A stretch of DNA of 64,000 nt from Prionailurus bengalensis (lineage: Eukaryota; Chordata; Mammalia; Carnivora; Felidae). Positions within the stretch are counted from its first letter, which is position 1. Every line of letters starts with the position of its first letter. The stretch covers positions 40,057,001 through 40,121,000 of the forward strand of contig NC_057343.1 of the NCBI RefSeq assembly GCF_016509475.1. Direction: 5' to 3'. The notes beneath the pieces were generated by a model. The model saw only the letters and a list, made by a program, of their open reading frames with translations. It was not told where the DNA came from and searched no databases. A program made the translations under genes and the position numbers. Shown here one piece after another: positions 1 to 12,425 of the stretch.

Positions 1-1865
1 ACACAGTAAGTACTAAATTAGTTGAAGACATTTTTAACATATAAACTGGGACTACAGTACCAAAAGCCTTAGGTGATGCCAAATAGTTCTGGCTGTATTC
101 AATAAACATCAGAGCTACATAAGGTTCCAGAACAGGAGAGGGACACAGGACTGGATACAACAACCCCTCTGCATTCTGTACTGTGTTTGAAGAACAAGAG
201 ATTGGAAGGAACACTTTGAAGTTGGAAACACTGATTTTACAGGCAACTTTGCTTATTTATACGTTTATGTTTACATATGTGAAAATGAATGCTTCTGACA
301 GATATTTATTTAGAATTATGAAGAAAGTAATATTTTTTGCAAAATCTTCTGTAATGTAAGGTGATTGGTCTTGAAATTCTCTTTTAAGCCCATCATGAAA
401 ATATTGGTCATTATGACTTAAGTGCTTTTGCCCATATAATTCATTATAGCAAATAGCAATGAACACAAAAGAATGCATTTTCTTAAGTGTATGCACAATG
501 TTTTTGATAAATAACATTTATTAAAATGGATTTTTCTAAAATAAAATTTTAAAGCTACAGATTGTTGCTTTATGTCATTAAATGGGGATCAACTCTTATG
601 ACTCCACAGGAATATAATATTTGAAATATAAAGTGACTATAACTTAAAAGTTTTCTACTATTACACAAATGGATATATTCCCCTCTCTGAAGCATTCCAA
701 AATTGTTCTATTAGTAAAGAGTTTGGAAATACATTTATGTTCTGATTATAATGGAATGAAATTCATACTAAAGGAAAAGCAGATATTGACATTGTTTATG
801 ATTTTTATTGTTAGTTGCTGTACAATTTAAATGCTTTGATTTAATAGGAAGATCAGATCAGCCTTCCCTTTCTCTTGGTCAAAGCAATCAGATTAATATA
901 CAATTTGCTTAATACAGTGGTGACTTTTTAAAGATAAACTTTTCTATTATGTTCATGTGCAAATTCTTAAATATATGATTACCCCAGACTCAAATAAATT
1001 CTATAAATATTGATGGAAATAAACGACAATAAATTGGTTTCCTTTAATAAATTTTGACAACCGAAAGATGACAGAACAGGCTAAGGAGCACAATCCCTTC
1101 ATTGACACAATAATTAAAACATTAACTTAAATCTTATTTCAAGATATCTTGAACTTTGGAAAATTCACTTTGAAATCTAATGGAAGGGGTCATTTACATC
1201 AAATCGTCCTTGTAAACCATTAATATTTCCCACAAAAAACACTGTCAGTATACAAAATGGAGAGTAAGAATGACTCTGAAGTTGTGACCCTTGAGAGTTC
1301 CTTGGAAAAAAAAATAGTAACGAGGCATGGCACTGGACAAAGAGTCAGAAGGCAAAACAGTGCAAAGGCACTAAACACTGAGTGCATGTGTACACACACA
1401 ACTCACAAAGACATATACACACAACTTTTTACACCTGTTAAGGTGATGACAAAATGTTCATACTTTTAAAATTTAAAAATTCAGAATTTATAGATTATGT
1501 ATGCTGAGCTTGCTTACACATATTCAAGAAATTCAACCATTTTTTAACAAAATGCACTGTGTAAAATGTACTGTGCCATTACAGTTCTAATTCAAACTAC
1601 TAATAACCTGCATACAATTATTTTAAAATTTCTTTGCTTCATTTTCTTTTACTATTTTGGGGGAAAATGTTAATTTATTATTTTGCAAAGATATTTTTAT
1701 TTACAGTCTTTTTTCCTCCATGAGGTTTAGGAAAGGCTCAGCCTTTCAATTAGCATGCTAATATATTGTATCTGATAACTGTCTTACAAAAGAGCACTTG
1801 ATTTTATGTAAAAACAGTCAAACACATTATAATTTGGAAGACTGCAAGATTTGGGACACAAAATA
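1..1865. other. AT-rich non-coding DNA, nothing assigned
   Basis: I see no recognisable repeat, exon or RNA gene here. Short open frames at 257-517 (minus) and 1257-1469 (plus) are small, low-complexity and have no recognisable domain. Very old repeats could be present but are not visible by eye. Confidence 0.5.
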
Positions 1866-1880
1866 TAAGTATTGATTTTT

Positions 1881-2091
1881 TTTTTCAACGTTTTTTATTT
1901 ATTTTTGGGACAGAGAGAGACAGAGCATGAACGGGGGAGGGGCAGAGAGAGAGGAAGACACAGAATTGGAAACAGGCTCCAGGCTCTGAGCCATCAGCCC
2001 AGAGCCTGACGCGGGGCTCGAACTCCCGGACCGCGAGATCGTGACCTGGCTGAAGTCGGACGCTTAACCGACTGCGCCACCCAGGCGCCCC
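1881..2091 (-). mobile_element. SINEC_Fc-type felid SINE, minus strand
   Basis: A tRNA-Lys-derived carnivore SINE read in reverse: T-rich tail first, then the purine-rich body, ending in the reverse complement of the GGGCGCCTGGGTGGCGCAGTCGG head. It is flanked by a perfect 15-bp target-site duplication (TAAGTATTGATTTTT) at 1866-1880 and 2092-2106, which fixes the boundaries. Its head reads GGTGGCGCAGTCGG with a short CAGCCAGG segment, and its body has GGGCTGATGG. These diagnostic positions are shared with the copies at 10570 and 28268. The element needs L1 enzymes to move and encodes no protein. Confidence 0.93.
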
Positions 2092-2106
2092 TAAGTATTG
2101 ATTTTT

Positions 2107-3149
2107 AATCAAAGAAATTCCATTTATAAATTTTCCACATTAACTAAATCCAGTAAATAGTTCTGTAGAAATCCCCATTAAAGAAAATGTTTAGAATATT
2201 TGTAGTTAGAAGACACTGATTAAACTTAAGACCACTTTCACTTGACAAAGTTGGTGGAAGGCATCAGAAAGAAGCACAGTTTAATTTGTGATTAACCATG
2301 GACCATACTTTTTTCTCTTTCTTATTGTTTGCCCTCTCTAGACTCATTTCATTTTTCATTAACATTTGTACCAAGGAACATGACTGGAAGAGACAAGGAA
2401 TGAAATTCACATTATCAATGAAGCCACTAATTTGTGCTCTTTTATAAGATCAGGTGGAGAAAATACTGACATTCTTGTTTCAGCTAATAGCACCATTTGA
2501 ACTATGCTTTTCCTGTATTTGTGCTGCTCTGATAGCAAGGCATTTTGGACTGAGAAATTTGTAGAGTAAATGTGTCCACTGCTGTAGATATTTTTTTACT
2601 TTGTGAGATACAATCAGTTTCATTATTTAAAAACATTTATTATTATTTATGATGTTATTAATATTTATTTTTCAATGTGATAGATCTAGTGTTTATATGA
2701 TGATGTCTCATAGACAGTAAATCTTATCAACAGATCTAATTTCCACTTTGACAATCTGAATATCCCCTTTAAAGCTATATTTTGGTTTTAGCATTAGGAT
2801 TTTTTTATTATTTATTATGAAAAAAAGATTTAATTAACAACAGTATTTTGCAGAAGAATGGGTAGAGTTTTCATTTTATTGATTTTTAAAATGCAAATTG
2901 CGGTTTTAAAAATCGTTTTTTACTTCTTTATTGAGTACAAAAAATATCACAAATATTTTCTGGACAGTAACTAAATGTTACTTATTTTTACTTTGAGATA
3001 AACTATAAAAACACATCACATCTTTTGTAACTCATAAAATATTTGTCAAGTTCTTTAATACCTACTAAACAAATGTACATATACTAAATCCAAAATTGTA
3101 CATCAAAACATAATAGAAGGGACTATACAGAACTGTACATTACTCAGAG
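2107..3149. other. Non-coding AT-rich DNA, nothing assigned
   Basis: The stretch contains A/T-rich runs but no recognisable element, exon or RNA gene. Confidence 0.45.
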
Positions 3150-3385
3150 TCTTAACAGTAGGCCACCTAGATTCAAGCCTGATTCTACCACTAGCCATGT
3201 GAACTTGTGCAAATTATTTAATACTTGGCATATCAGTTGGTCCTCAGTTTAAAAGGGGTCAATGACTCTATCTCCTAAACTGTTGTAAGGACTCCATTAA
3301 TTAGTACACATAACATTCCTAGAATACTGTTTGGCCTATGGCAAATACTACATTATCATTAGTGATTATTATCAGTAGTATTGAT
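3150..3385 (+). repeat. MIR (ancient tRNA-derived SINE)
   Basis: The order of segments follows the MIR consensus: a 'tctaccactagccatgtgaa' core, then 'gtgcaaattatttaatactt', 'cctcagttt', 'ttgtaaggactccattaatt', and the end 'tgtttggcctatggcaaata' followed by ATT-rich sequence. Divergence is high, as expected for a mammal-wide element. The boundaries are approximate. Confidence 0.75.
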
Positions 3386-5540
3386 ATTATTTGTAATAGT
3401 ATTATGAAATGGTTAAATCAAAGACATTGGAATGCATGTCACCAGCTCAATTTTAATATAATATTGTTACCTTAAATCAAAAAGAAAAGGTTTGAAGCAA
3501 GAAAAGAACATAAGCACTATTTCAAAGAACAAAGTAGAGAAAGATATATTTCCTACCACTGAATTGAGTTTTAGAACGCAGTAAGTACCTTATCTCCTTT
3601 TTGATTTGAAAGGAATTGCAAATGTTAGAAGATACATTATAATCTTCACTATTTCATTTGTTTTCAATCCATTTTATTTTAATTCTGTCACGTAGAAAAA
3701 TAAAACCTTAAATTCCCAAACAAGTGTTTTCTTGTAAATTGAAATAATATTTAACTTCTTGAGTCTTATTCTTCCCCAAACCAAGTCACTTTTGCCTGAT
3801 GAGTGAAGCTCATAAACTCAGGACACCAGGGAACCATATATGGCATTATTCTATTACTGCCATAGCACTTACTGCCACATTCATTGTGTAGCATACAGCC
3901 ATGCGGAGAACATAGCTCATTAATACTTTTCACACATTATACAGTGACATAGTCCAGATTATTCTCAGTGACTTCCTTCATTGAAATAAAATAATGTTCC
4001 CACTTTTAGAAATATACCTAGAATATGTCTCTAGTTTATAAAACAAAAGGCACTTTGGGGTATGCTCACTATATGGCAAAGCTTTTTTAATTTCATGAAA
4101 AGGCATTTCATAGATTTATAATAAAATTAACTTCTTTGAGAGTGCATCAAATCAAACACAGATTACTCTGACTTCAAAACTACCAAAATGTTTTGATCCA
4201 CTATACTCTTGATCTCCTTTTTTCTGTTATAGTACACCCATTTTCAATTGTATGCTATGTTACAGAAATAACTTTTGAAACCAAGTATTTTAAACTTAAA
4301 AGTAATACTATGGAGAAATAAAGAATTTGCCTTTAAGATATATATTTCTACTAGAAAAAGAGATTATCTTTGATAATTAAACTTCTCAAACATAACATTA
4401 TATATCCGATAATAAATAACAGAAAACTGTTTTTAATTTTGCCCAAATAAGTGATTTTGTATAAGAAATTTCTTAGAAATAATTGTTAACAGTAAGTGGA
4501 AAAAAATAAATGTATGTGGTACTGGAGTAGTAATCACTACTCCACACATTATACAGTTTTGGATAATTTAATTCTTCCATGATTATCATTTAGTGATGCA
4601 GGGAACAAACACCATTAAATTTTTTAAAATGATTTTAAATGCATAAACTCTTAGGACAAAGAGTGCAATAATACAAGTATAATATTATCAGTAAGAACTA
4701 AATTTCTTTAATGCTCAATTTCACCTACCAATATTGCTAAAAATACAAAAAATACTGAAGCACCAAAGGTTATTAAAGGTTTTCATTGAAAGTAAATCAA
4801 AATAGAAAACCTTGTTTGGCTTAACACATTAATGAATATTTTGGTTTGCAAAAATGGGCCCTAAGCCTAGTATGAAATAAAGAATATAAAGAATGAAATT
4901 GCCTTAGACAATGAATAGTACTGTGTTTCCCAAAAGAGGTGGGCTTGAAAAATAAAGGGTCAGAGAACGATTACCAGACATCCAAGCATACAGCCCCTAT
5001 GTGATAAGGTCTAAGAAGCAAGGGGTTGAAAAAAGCTTAGGAACATGGATGTCAAATATTTTATATTTAGGAATCTTGGTTTACTGTATATCAAAATATC
5101 TGTTACTTCTTAAGCCTTCAGTAAAGTTGTATTACCAACCAACTGAATATCTTGTATAAGTAGAAATCTTGAGAAAATCAAAGAAAAGGCATGGAGTTAC
5201 ACATATTTCAAATGTTCTTCTCTGCCCCTGGCTACATTGATCTGAAGATGAATCCCTTTCCCAGCCATACATACACATATCTAGCTATAGAAGAGAAACA
5301 CGGTAACAACTAGGGAAACCCAAAACAGAATAAACATAAAGCATCAGAATTTATAGAACATATGAAGAAAGTAAGCCTCCCTATAAATAAATAGATGACA
5401 AGTATTATTTTTTGTTGTCGTTATTTTTGTCATTGTTGTTTAAATGTTCCTTTCTTATTTTTACATTGAAATTAAAATTTATTTGTAGTTAACAAACTAT
5501 TAACCAGTCTAGTTAAAAACGATATGACATAAATGTAGGT
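3386..5540. other. AT-rich non-coding DNA
   Basis: No element can be firmly assigned. Around 3780-3990, short phrases such as 'catagcacttactgccacat' resemble the L2 3' region, but too weakly to call. Confidence 0.4.
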
Positions 5541-5550
5541 TTCAAGAAAG

Positions 5551-5637
5551 GCGCTGGGTGGCTTAGTTATTTGAAGATTCTCTCTGTCTCCCTTGGCCCC
5601 TCCCCACTTTCACACAAGCTCTCTTTCAAGGGAAAGA

Positions 5638-5681
<44 letters not shown>

Positions 5682-5693
5682 AAAAAAAAAAAA
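5551..5693 (+). mobile_element. Internally deleted SINEC remnant with (TC)n tract and A-tail
   Basis: A SINEC-like head (GGCGCTGGGTGGCTTAGTTA) is followed directly by the CT-rich tail region (ATTCTCTCTGTCTCCC), so most of the tRNA-related body is missing. The tail has grown into a pure (TC)n tract at about 5640-5678 and ends in about 15 A residues. The two open frames across it (5567-5758 minus, 5571-5801 plus) are products of this repeat and are not genes. Confidence 0.6.
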
Positions 5694-8600
5694 TTAGGGC
5701 TGAAGAAAAACAAAGCAGCAATAAGATATATATGTAAAAGAAAAATGAAGAACAACATGGTATATACTTTATACCCTAGGTTTGGCTGGTCACTTTATTA
5801 AGTTCTATGCTAGAGGGGCTATAAAATAACATTTAATTGCATTTAAAATCCATTGAAATTAGCCCTATAATGTTAGCAGGGTCAACCTAGGCTTCAGTTT
5901 GGCAAATTTTTATCAAGTTGGCTGTAATTTCCTTGCTTTCCTTCATTTATATACTCAGCATTCCGCTATTTTACCAGTGAACAAGAAGTGTGGTTAATGT
6001 CAAAATAAATAAGGAAACCTCTTTTTAAATGGAGTCAGGAAGCGCTGAAGGAGGTGCTTTCACACAGGTAACTCTCTTTTCAGCCTGTATAACTAGCAGA
6101 AAGAAGGAAGATAAGAATTAGCTTGATAAGAGAAAACATTTTTACATAAGGAATTTCATCTCCTGCTTTTAGGAAAAGGAAGATCCCTCCCAGCCCCAGA
6201 AACAACGTATTAACCACGAATGAGTACTAACCACAAACTAGAACTCTTGTTCTTCTCCTAATGTTTGTTTAAAACAACCCTTCCCAATATCTTCCTAAAC
6301 CCTAATAAAATCTAACCATCTCTTTGTTCTTCGGACGTGCCTATGGTTCACCATAGTTTGCTTGTACTGATTTGCAATTTGTCTGCTATTCCCCTATAAA
6401 TTCATTTTCTAGTAAACTAACTGCTATTTTATTTTTAAGGTCAACATTTACAATATCTGGTTTGACTTGACCTCAACATAAAATTACCAAAAAATTTCTG
6501 TTTCCTGAAGTAGAGAGATCATGTGAATAGGACCCCTTCCTGAATATTACCATAATGAAGCATATTCTAGCCACAACACATCAAAACTATAGTCCTGATT
6601 TATATTATATTTATGTTGGAATGAAGCATTCTTATAGTATTACTGGTTTTGGTTGATTGCTGTGTGATTATTCTGTTTTTTGTTGTTGCCCAATATTGTA
6701 AAACCTTCCCTATGCTAATTTTTTCTGAAGTTGTGAATTGTGCATAATCATAAATGAATAAATGAATATTTTTAGCAATAGAAGTATTACAGGCATTTCA
6801 AACAAATTTTATGGTGAATGTACAAATAATCAATTGGATACAAATGTAGATGGTTGAGAAATTATATTTGGGCATCCTGTGGTGCAGTTAAATGAGAATT
6901 ACTTTCTTGTTAGGAGGTATTTTTAGCTGGTGAGCTAAGATCCAGATTTTGCTCATATAGGCTGCATCTTCTAACTATACCCAGCTCCTCAAGTTCAAGA
7001 AGTGTAGAAGCTTTATTTTGTGACTGCTTAAGAAGGGAGGCTTCTCAACATGAGGAGTAGTTGTGAGGAGAAGACAAATTCAAGTTTTGATATGGCTTAC
7101 CTCCCCACTCCAGCTTTGGTAATGGGTTTGAATCCCATTTGTACTCATGTACACAGATGAGTACTACAAGTTGATGAAACTATTCAAAAGATAGATAGCT
7201 TACACTAGGCACAAGTCTAAAGGGAACATCCCTGGGGAAGAAACCGTCTCCACGAATTTCAAGTGAACCCAAGTGCTGCTCAGATATATGGTGATTTAGC
7301 ACCTTTGTACATGTTTGGCAAGCACAATTTGCTTGCACATCAGCATTATCATGAAAGATGAGATGAAAACAGAAAAATTCCAAATCATTCTGGCGTGGAC
7401 AGGTAAGAATCAGGAAAGATTCTGGTGAATGTAACTGAAGAAGTCATTCTTGAACGCATGGAAAGCTCGAGTTCGGGACAACAAAATACTTGAGATTTGA
7501 AGGCAATCTATAGTCCTGTAATTTATAAAGGGAGAAGACATTCAAAGAGCAGATATTTGAGCTCGATTCTGTAGGTAATATTGTTGCTGTTATAAAATTG
7601 ATGTGTGTATCATTAAAAAAAAGAATGAGAAGTATAAAAGGGAGAACTATTTAGATTCAGCTATATATTTTCTCTTATTTTGCAACCTTTATGTCATGAA
7701 GCCTAATTTTATTCAAACTTCAGAGATATTTGTCATTCTTTGGCTTAACTCTGACTTTGACTTAACTCTGGAAGATTAAAAGTAAAGGACACACTGAAAA
7801 CGGCGTAGCATCAATGCCCACATTTTAATAAACTCTGCCTTATCTGTCAGGAGAGCTTGCAAATGTAGCTCACTGTCATCCCCTTCCACCTTAGTTCTAA
7901 AGGGACTAAGGATGAAGCATTTATATAAGTGAGAAAAAGATTGTCTAGGATACAGGATTTTACCAGATTACACCTGTCCTATAAAGGACGGGATATAGGA
8001 ACATATCACATATGTAAAGGTCCTTGAAAATTCTATGTTAAAAGCCATAAACATATTATACCATAAACAATTACCCTTTGTTTCCATCTCTTTTAAGCTA
8101 CTACTACCAATAAACTGATCTCAGCAGATAGATGAAGCATATACCATGGTATCCATTCCATTTTACCATGACTTGTTTCACCAGAGCCCAGATCTTAGTG
8201 GTTCCACTCTTCTTATCCGTTTGGATATTATGCATCTCCCCATCTTCTTCCCACTGCCTCCTCTTAAACATGACTCAAATATAAATTAATGTCTTTTATA
8301 CGAGCTTATACCTTGGACAGTGATTGCTCTAAAGAGGGACAGTCATAACACCTACTACTTTTGGCCAGTGTAATTTTTGGTCAATTGTCAAGGACAAGCA
8401 GAATAATTCCTGGAATCTTAGATCAGAAGATAAGGGAAGAGGTTATTTCCTGCAGGGTGTTATAGGTGAGAGTCAGCTTATCAGCAGCCATATCCTCTGG
8501 AAGGAAGAGAAAGTCTACGTCTACTGGGACAGAAAGAGGTCTACATGAACAGAAAAGCAGAGAATAGAAAAACCAGAGTCACTCTGCCCCTATTTCTAGT

Positions 8601-8890
8601 TTTGTCTGATGCCAGCCTCAATTCTGTCATTTTTAGAGCTTAGACACACAAACAAATACATATTCTTTTCTTGCTTAGGTTAGTTCAAGTTGGATTTCTG
8701 TCACTTGAAGAAATCACGTTGCAAAGATCAAAGAATGGGTTACGGCTTTTTAATGCTGCTTAACCGATAAAGGAAGAAATCATTAAAAGGAAATACAAAT
8801 TATGGTATAAATTTGTAAGCCCCTACAGGAAAATAAAGCACATGTGAAAGTAAACTGGATAACCGTGATAAAATTATGAAAGCATAATTT
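5694..8890. other. Non-coding DNA, mostly unassigned
   Basis: No exon or clear repeat was recognised. Part of 6040-6480 has an LTR-like look (AATAAA-containing sequence, CCCCTATAAATT near 6390), but I found no TG...CA ends or duplications. The minus-strand frame at 7180-7383 has no recognisable domain. Confidence 0.4.
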
Positions 8891-8902
8891 AGAAAATATT
8901 TA

Positions 8903-9129
8903 GGGGCGCCTGGGTGGCTCAGTCGGTTAAGCGTCCGACTTCAGCTCAGGTCACGATCTCACGGTCCGTGAGTTCGAGCCCCGCGTCGGGCTCTGGGCTG
9001 ATGGCTCAGAGCCTGGAGCCTGCTTCCGATTCTGTGTCCCCCTCTCTCTCTGCCCCTCCCCCGTTCATGCTCTGTCTCTCTCTGTCTCAAAAATAAATAA
9101 ACATTAAAAAAAAATTTTTTTTAAAAAAA
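8903..9129 (+). mobile_element. SINEC_Fc-type felid SINE
   Basis: A full-length copy: GGGGCGCCTGGGTGGCTCAG head, B-box-like GAGTTCGAGCC, CT-rich region, AATAAATAAA tail and A/T-rich end. A 12-bp duplication (AGAAAATATTTA) at 8891-8902 and 9130-9141 bounds it. It belongs to the GGGCTGATGG / TTCCGATTC group. The open frame at 8914-9096 is translated SINE sequence, not a gene. Confidence 0.95.
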
Positions 9130-9578
9130 AGAAAATATTTAAAGTCTATAAAATTTTGTGATTTTCTATATATTTAATTTATTAAATTATCTCTATGATT
9201 GATTAATACCCTTTCTATTTCATTCAGCCCACCTTTATTTGCCCTGTATTTTAAGTGTTGTAGTCAGTCTCTTTGTTTTTATCCTTTTATCCAAGGAACA
9301 GCTTTACTGAGCATATAAAAAATAATTTATACTTGATACTCACGGAAGAGTTGAAATAAAAGAGATTTTGCAAAGCAAAGATACAATCAATGTAAACATA
9401 TTGATTTGGAAGTAAAATAAAAATAATAAAATAAGCAGAGTTTTTGAAAAATTAATATAATGAAACTGAAAGATCAAGTGAGGGCAATATTTCTCATTGA
9501 TCTCCTACTACTTATGATGATATTCAAAATATCTAACTGGTAAGCTGTGCTGAGTTCTTGTAAAAGTTTTTTGTTTCC

Positions 9579-9601
9579 TTGTTTGTTTGTTTGTTTGTTT
9601 T
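9579..9601. repeat. (TTTG)n microsatellite
   Basis: About five tandem copies of TTTG lie in T-rich sequence. Confidence 0.9.
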
Positions 9602-9887
9602 ACTTTCCCTTAAATGAAGTTCTATTGTAAATGTACAATCTTCAACTGAAACATCTTGTTTCTTTTAATGTCTGATAACCACATGCTGGTCTTACACATG
9701 GTATGTGTATGTTAGTTATGGCTATACTCTAAGCAATAGTATTTAGATTAGTAGCCCAGAAACAGAGAGAAGAGAAAATATGTAATACTGTAGAATTAAA
9801 AATAATTATGACTGAAGATTACAAGAGCTTCTCATTTCTTCAGTGAGTTAATTTGTAATCGATCCTAGACAACTTTCATTACAATTT

Positions 9888-9919
9888 GAAAGAAAAGAAA
9901 GAAAGAAAGAAAGAAAGAA
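9888..9919. repeat. (GAAA)n microsatellite
   Basis: A run of GAAA units, all purine, is followed by a short degenerate AGAAC extension. Confidence 0.9.
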
Positions 9920-10569
9920 CAGAACAGAAATTCAAATAAGACTGCTGTCAAATGCCATTTCCTAAAATATTCTCAGTATTATATGTTATAGTTTGTGTCT
10001 TTTCAATAATTTTCCTTTGATCTTAAAGTAAATGAAGTTTGTCTAATAGTTATGTAACTGTAAAGATCTTGCCAAATGCGAATAGGTATTATGAGTCACC
10101 ATCTCAGTTTTTTGGCAGTGAATAAACAGTGTTCCTGGATTCTTTTCATGCAGTTCCCTCATGTCTTGATGCCCTTTCAATGTCTCACATTACTGCCAAA
10201 GCTGTTACACTCTTCCTCTTACTTCCTTTTAGAGAAATTTTGGTAACTAAATCCAATAAGGAAAGTAAGTAGAAGTTTTATCATACCCATGTTAAGTCAT
10301 TATTATATATCATCACCTCCATAAATCATATTAAATAATGTGGTTTGAAAAACCACACTGACATTTTAGTAGCACTGAAAATCGGGTGTTGGAGTTAGTA
10401 AGTACTAAGTCAATACTTAGAGTCAACAAGCCTAAGATTGGGTATGACACCCTCACTGGTTTGAATACTAGTTCTGCACACAAGAGCTTTCTTATATACC
10501 ACTGTGATACATAAAAGGAACATGCCAAAGTTTAGTTTTCCCATGGTATATTTTTAATACTGATTATTT

Positions 10570-10778
10570 TTTTTAACGTTTTATTTATTTTGGGGACAGA
10601 GAGAGAGACAGAGCATGAACGGGGGAGGGTCAGAGAGAGAGGGAGACACAGAATTGGAAACAGGCTCCAGGCTCTGAGCCATCAGCCCAGAGCCCGACGC
10701 GGGGCTCGAACTCACGGACCGCGAGATCGTGACCTGGCTGAAGTCGGACGCTTAACCGACTGCGCCACCAGGCGCCCC
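10570..10778 (-). mobile_element. SINEC_Fc-type felid SINE, minus strand
   Basis: Reverse-oriented SINE flanked by a perfect 14-bp duplication (AATACTGATTATTT) at 10556-10569 and 10779-10792. It shares the GGCGCAGTCGG and CAGCCAGG diagnostic features with the copies at 1881 and 28268, consistent with one source subfamily. One C is missing near the head (CACCAGGCGCC). The open frame at 10590-10868 reads through it and is not a gene. Confidence 0.95.
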
Positions 10779-10792
10779 AATACTGATTATTT

Positions 10793-11489
10793 ACAAGAAA
10801 ACGTTTACATCAATCTTATTTTTCTAATTAAAAAAATCAAGAGTGAACAAAAAGCAAAACAGAAATGAGATATGAAATATTGCATATGCAGATTTTTATG
10901 CAGGTATTTTCATACAGAGCCATTTAAAGCCATCAGCTATTTAGACTCATTAAGGTTATTAAACTGACATAAAAACAGGCATTGAACATACAAAGGATAT
11001 CAGAGAGATGCATAAATTAAAGTAATATAAGCTTTTATATAAAATATAAGAATGTTTGTATTCCTTCTTTTTTCTGCATGATACGCACAACTTTTACTTG
11101 ATCTGAAAATCACGTGTGCCTGCAAACCATTTACCAATATAGTAGGTGATAAAGTTGGGTATTTCTTTTCCTTTTTTCTTTGATATTTTTCTATAATTAA
11201 TCTCTAAAATGTGTACATTAATATTTCATTATGCAATGTATTAAAATTTGATCACTATCTCCTTTTTTAGAAAACATTACTTTTTTAGAACATAATACTC
11301 AAAAAAATTACTTTTTTAGAACAGAATAATCAAGAATCTAGTCACTAATATAGAAAAACAGGGGGAAGATTACCTTATATACATAGACCTAACATGGCGG
11401 CCAGGGAAAATAATTTTAAATAATTTTTTATGATAAATTTGGTCAAAATTGTAATAATGCTAATGATATAATAATTTTCTCATCTTGAA
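10793..11489. other. AT-rich DNA with a 31-bp imperfect tandem duplication
   Basis: No element was recognised. ATTACTTTTTTAGAACA appears twice, starting at 11276 and 11307, giving an imperfect duplication with a period of about 31 bp. Confidence 0.45.
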
Positions 11490-11730
11490 TACCTTTTTAG
11501 TGGGCCAGGAAATATGTTAAACATTTCATATATATTATCTTTTAAATCTCTTTAAATCTGTCTGTGTTTTTGTAGTGTTACTCCCTTTTTCAACATAAGT
11601 AAACTGCTATCAAGCTTCAGTGCTCAGAGGCTCCATAGCTAGTAAGTAGCAAACTCAAGAATTAAGCTCAGATGCGTGTGATTCCAAAGCTCACGTCCTT
11701 CATGACCTCCTTGTGTTATTCTCAATACAA
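11490..11730 (-). repeat. MIR, minus strand
   Basis: Reads as reversed MIR: 'gtgggccaggaaatatgtta', 'tatattatcttttaaatc', 'aacataagtaaactgctat', 'ccatagctagtaagtagcaa' and 'gattccaaagctcacgtcct' occur in the expected order. Strongly diverged; ends approximate. Confidence 0.65.
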
Positions 11731-11956
11731 TCTATTATCATGATGCTGATCATTATTGTGTTACAGAGAACTAGTTCTTGTAGGAAATTCTCTGGCTAAA
11801 TAGCAAGACACTAATTAAAGGGAGATTTATGATAGCAGGAAGAATTCTCAAAGGGAATACTAGTCAGCTAGCCAGACTTTCTGATTTAAAAAATATTAAT
11901 TCTATGTTCCTATGACACCAAGCATACCTCTTTTCTGATTTATTCAATACTTTTTA

Positions 11957-12378
11957 CTTTTTTATTTTCCAAATTTTTGTTTAAATTCTAGTTAGTTAAT
12001 ATATCATGTAACATTGGTTTAAGAAGTAGAATTTAGTGATTCATCACTTACATATAACACCCAGGGCTCATCACAAGTGCCTTCCTTAATACCCATCAAA
12101 CATTTAGCCCATCCCCTGCCCACCTCCCCTCCATCAACCCTCAGTTTGTTCTTTATGGTTAAGAGTCTCTCATAGTTTGCTTTCCTCTCTTTTTTTCCTC
12201 TTCTTCTATGTCCATCTGTTTTGTTTCTTAAATTCCACATATGAGTGAAATCAAATGGTATTTTTCTTTCTCTGACTGACTTATTCCACTTAGCATAATA
12301 CACTTGTTTGATCCACGTGGTTGCAAATGACAAGATTTCACACTTTTTGATGTCTGAGTAATATTCTATTAGATAGAT

Positions 12379-12425
<47 letters not shown>

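Larger units (their letters stand above)
9142..10555. other. Non-coding DNA with short microsatellites
   Basis: Apart from two tetranucleotide tracts listed separately, no element, exon or RNA gene is visible. The minus-strand frame at 10331-10528 has no recognisable domain. Confidence 0.4.

Noticed and set aside
6040..6480. Possible LTR
   Set aside because: AATAAA and a TATA-like stretch are present, but there are no TG...CA ends, no duplications and no recognisable family, so it was left unassigned.
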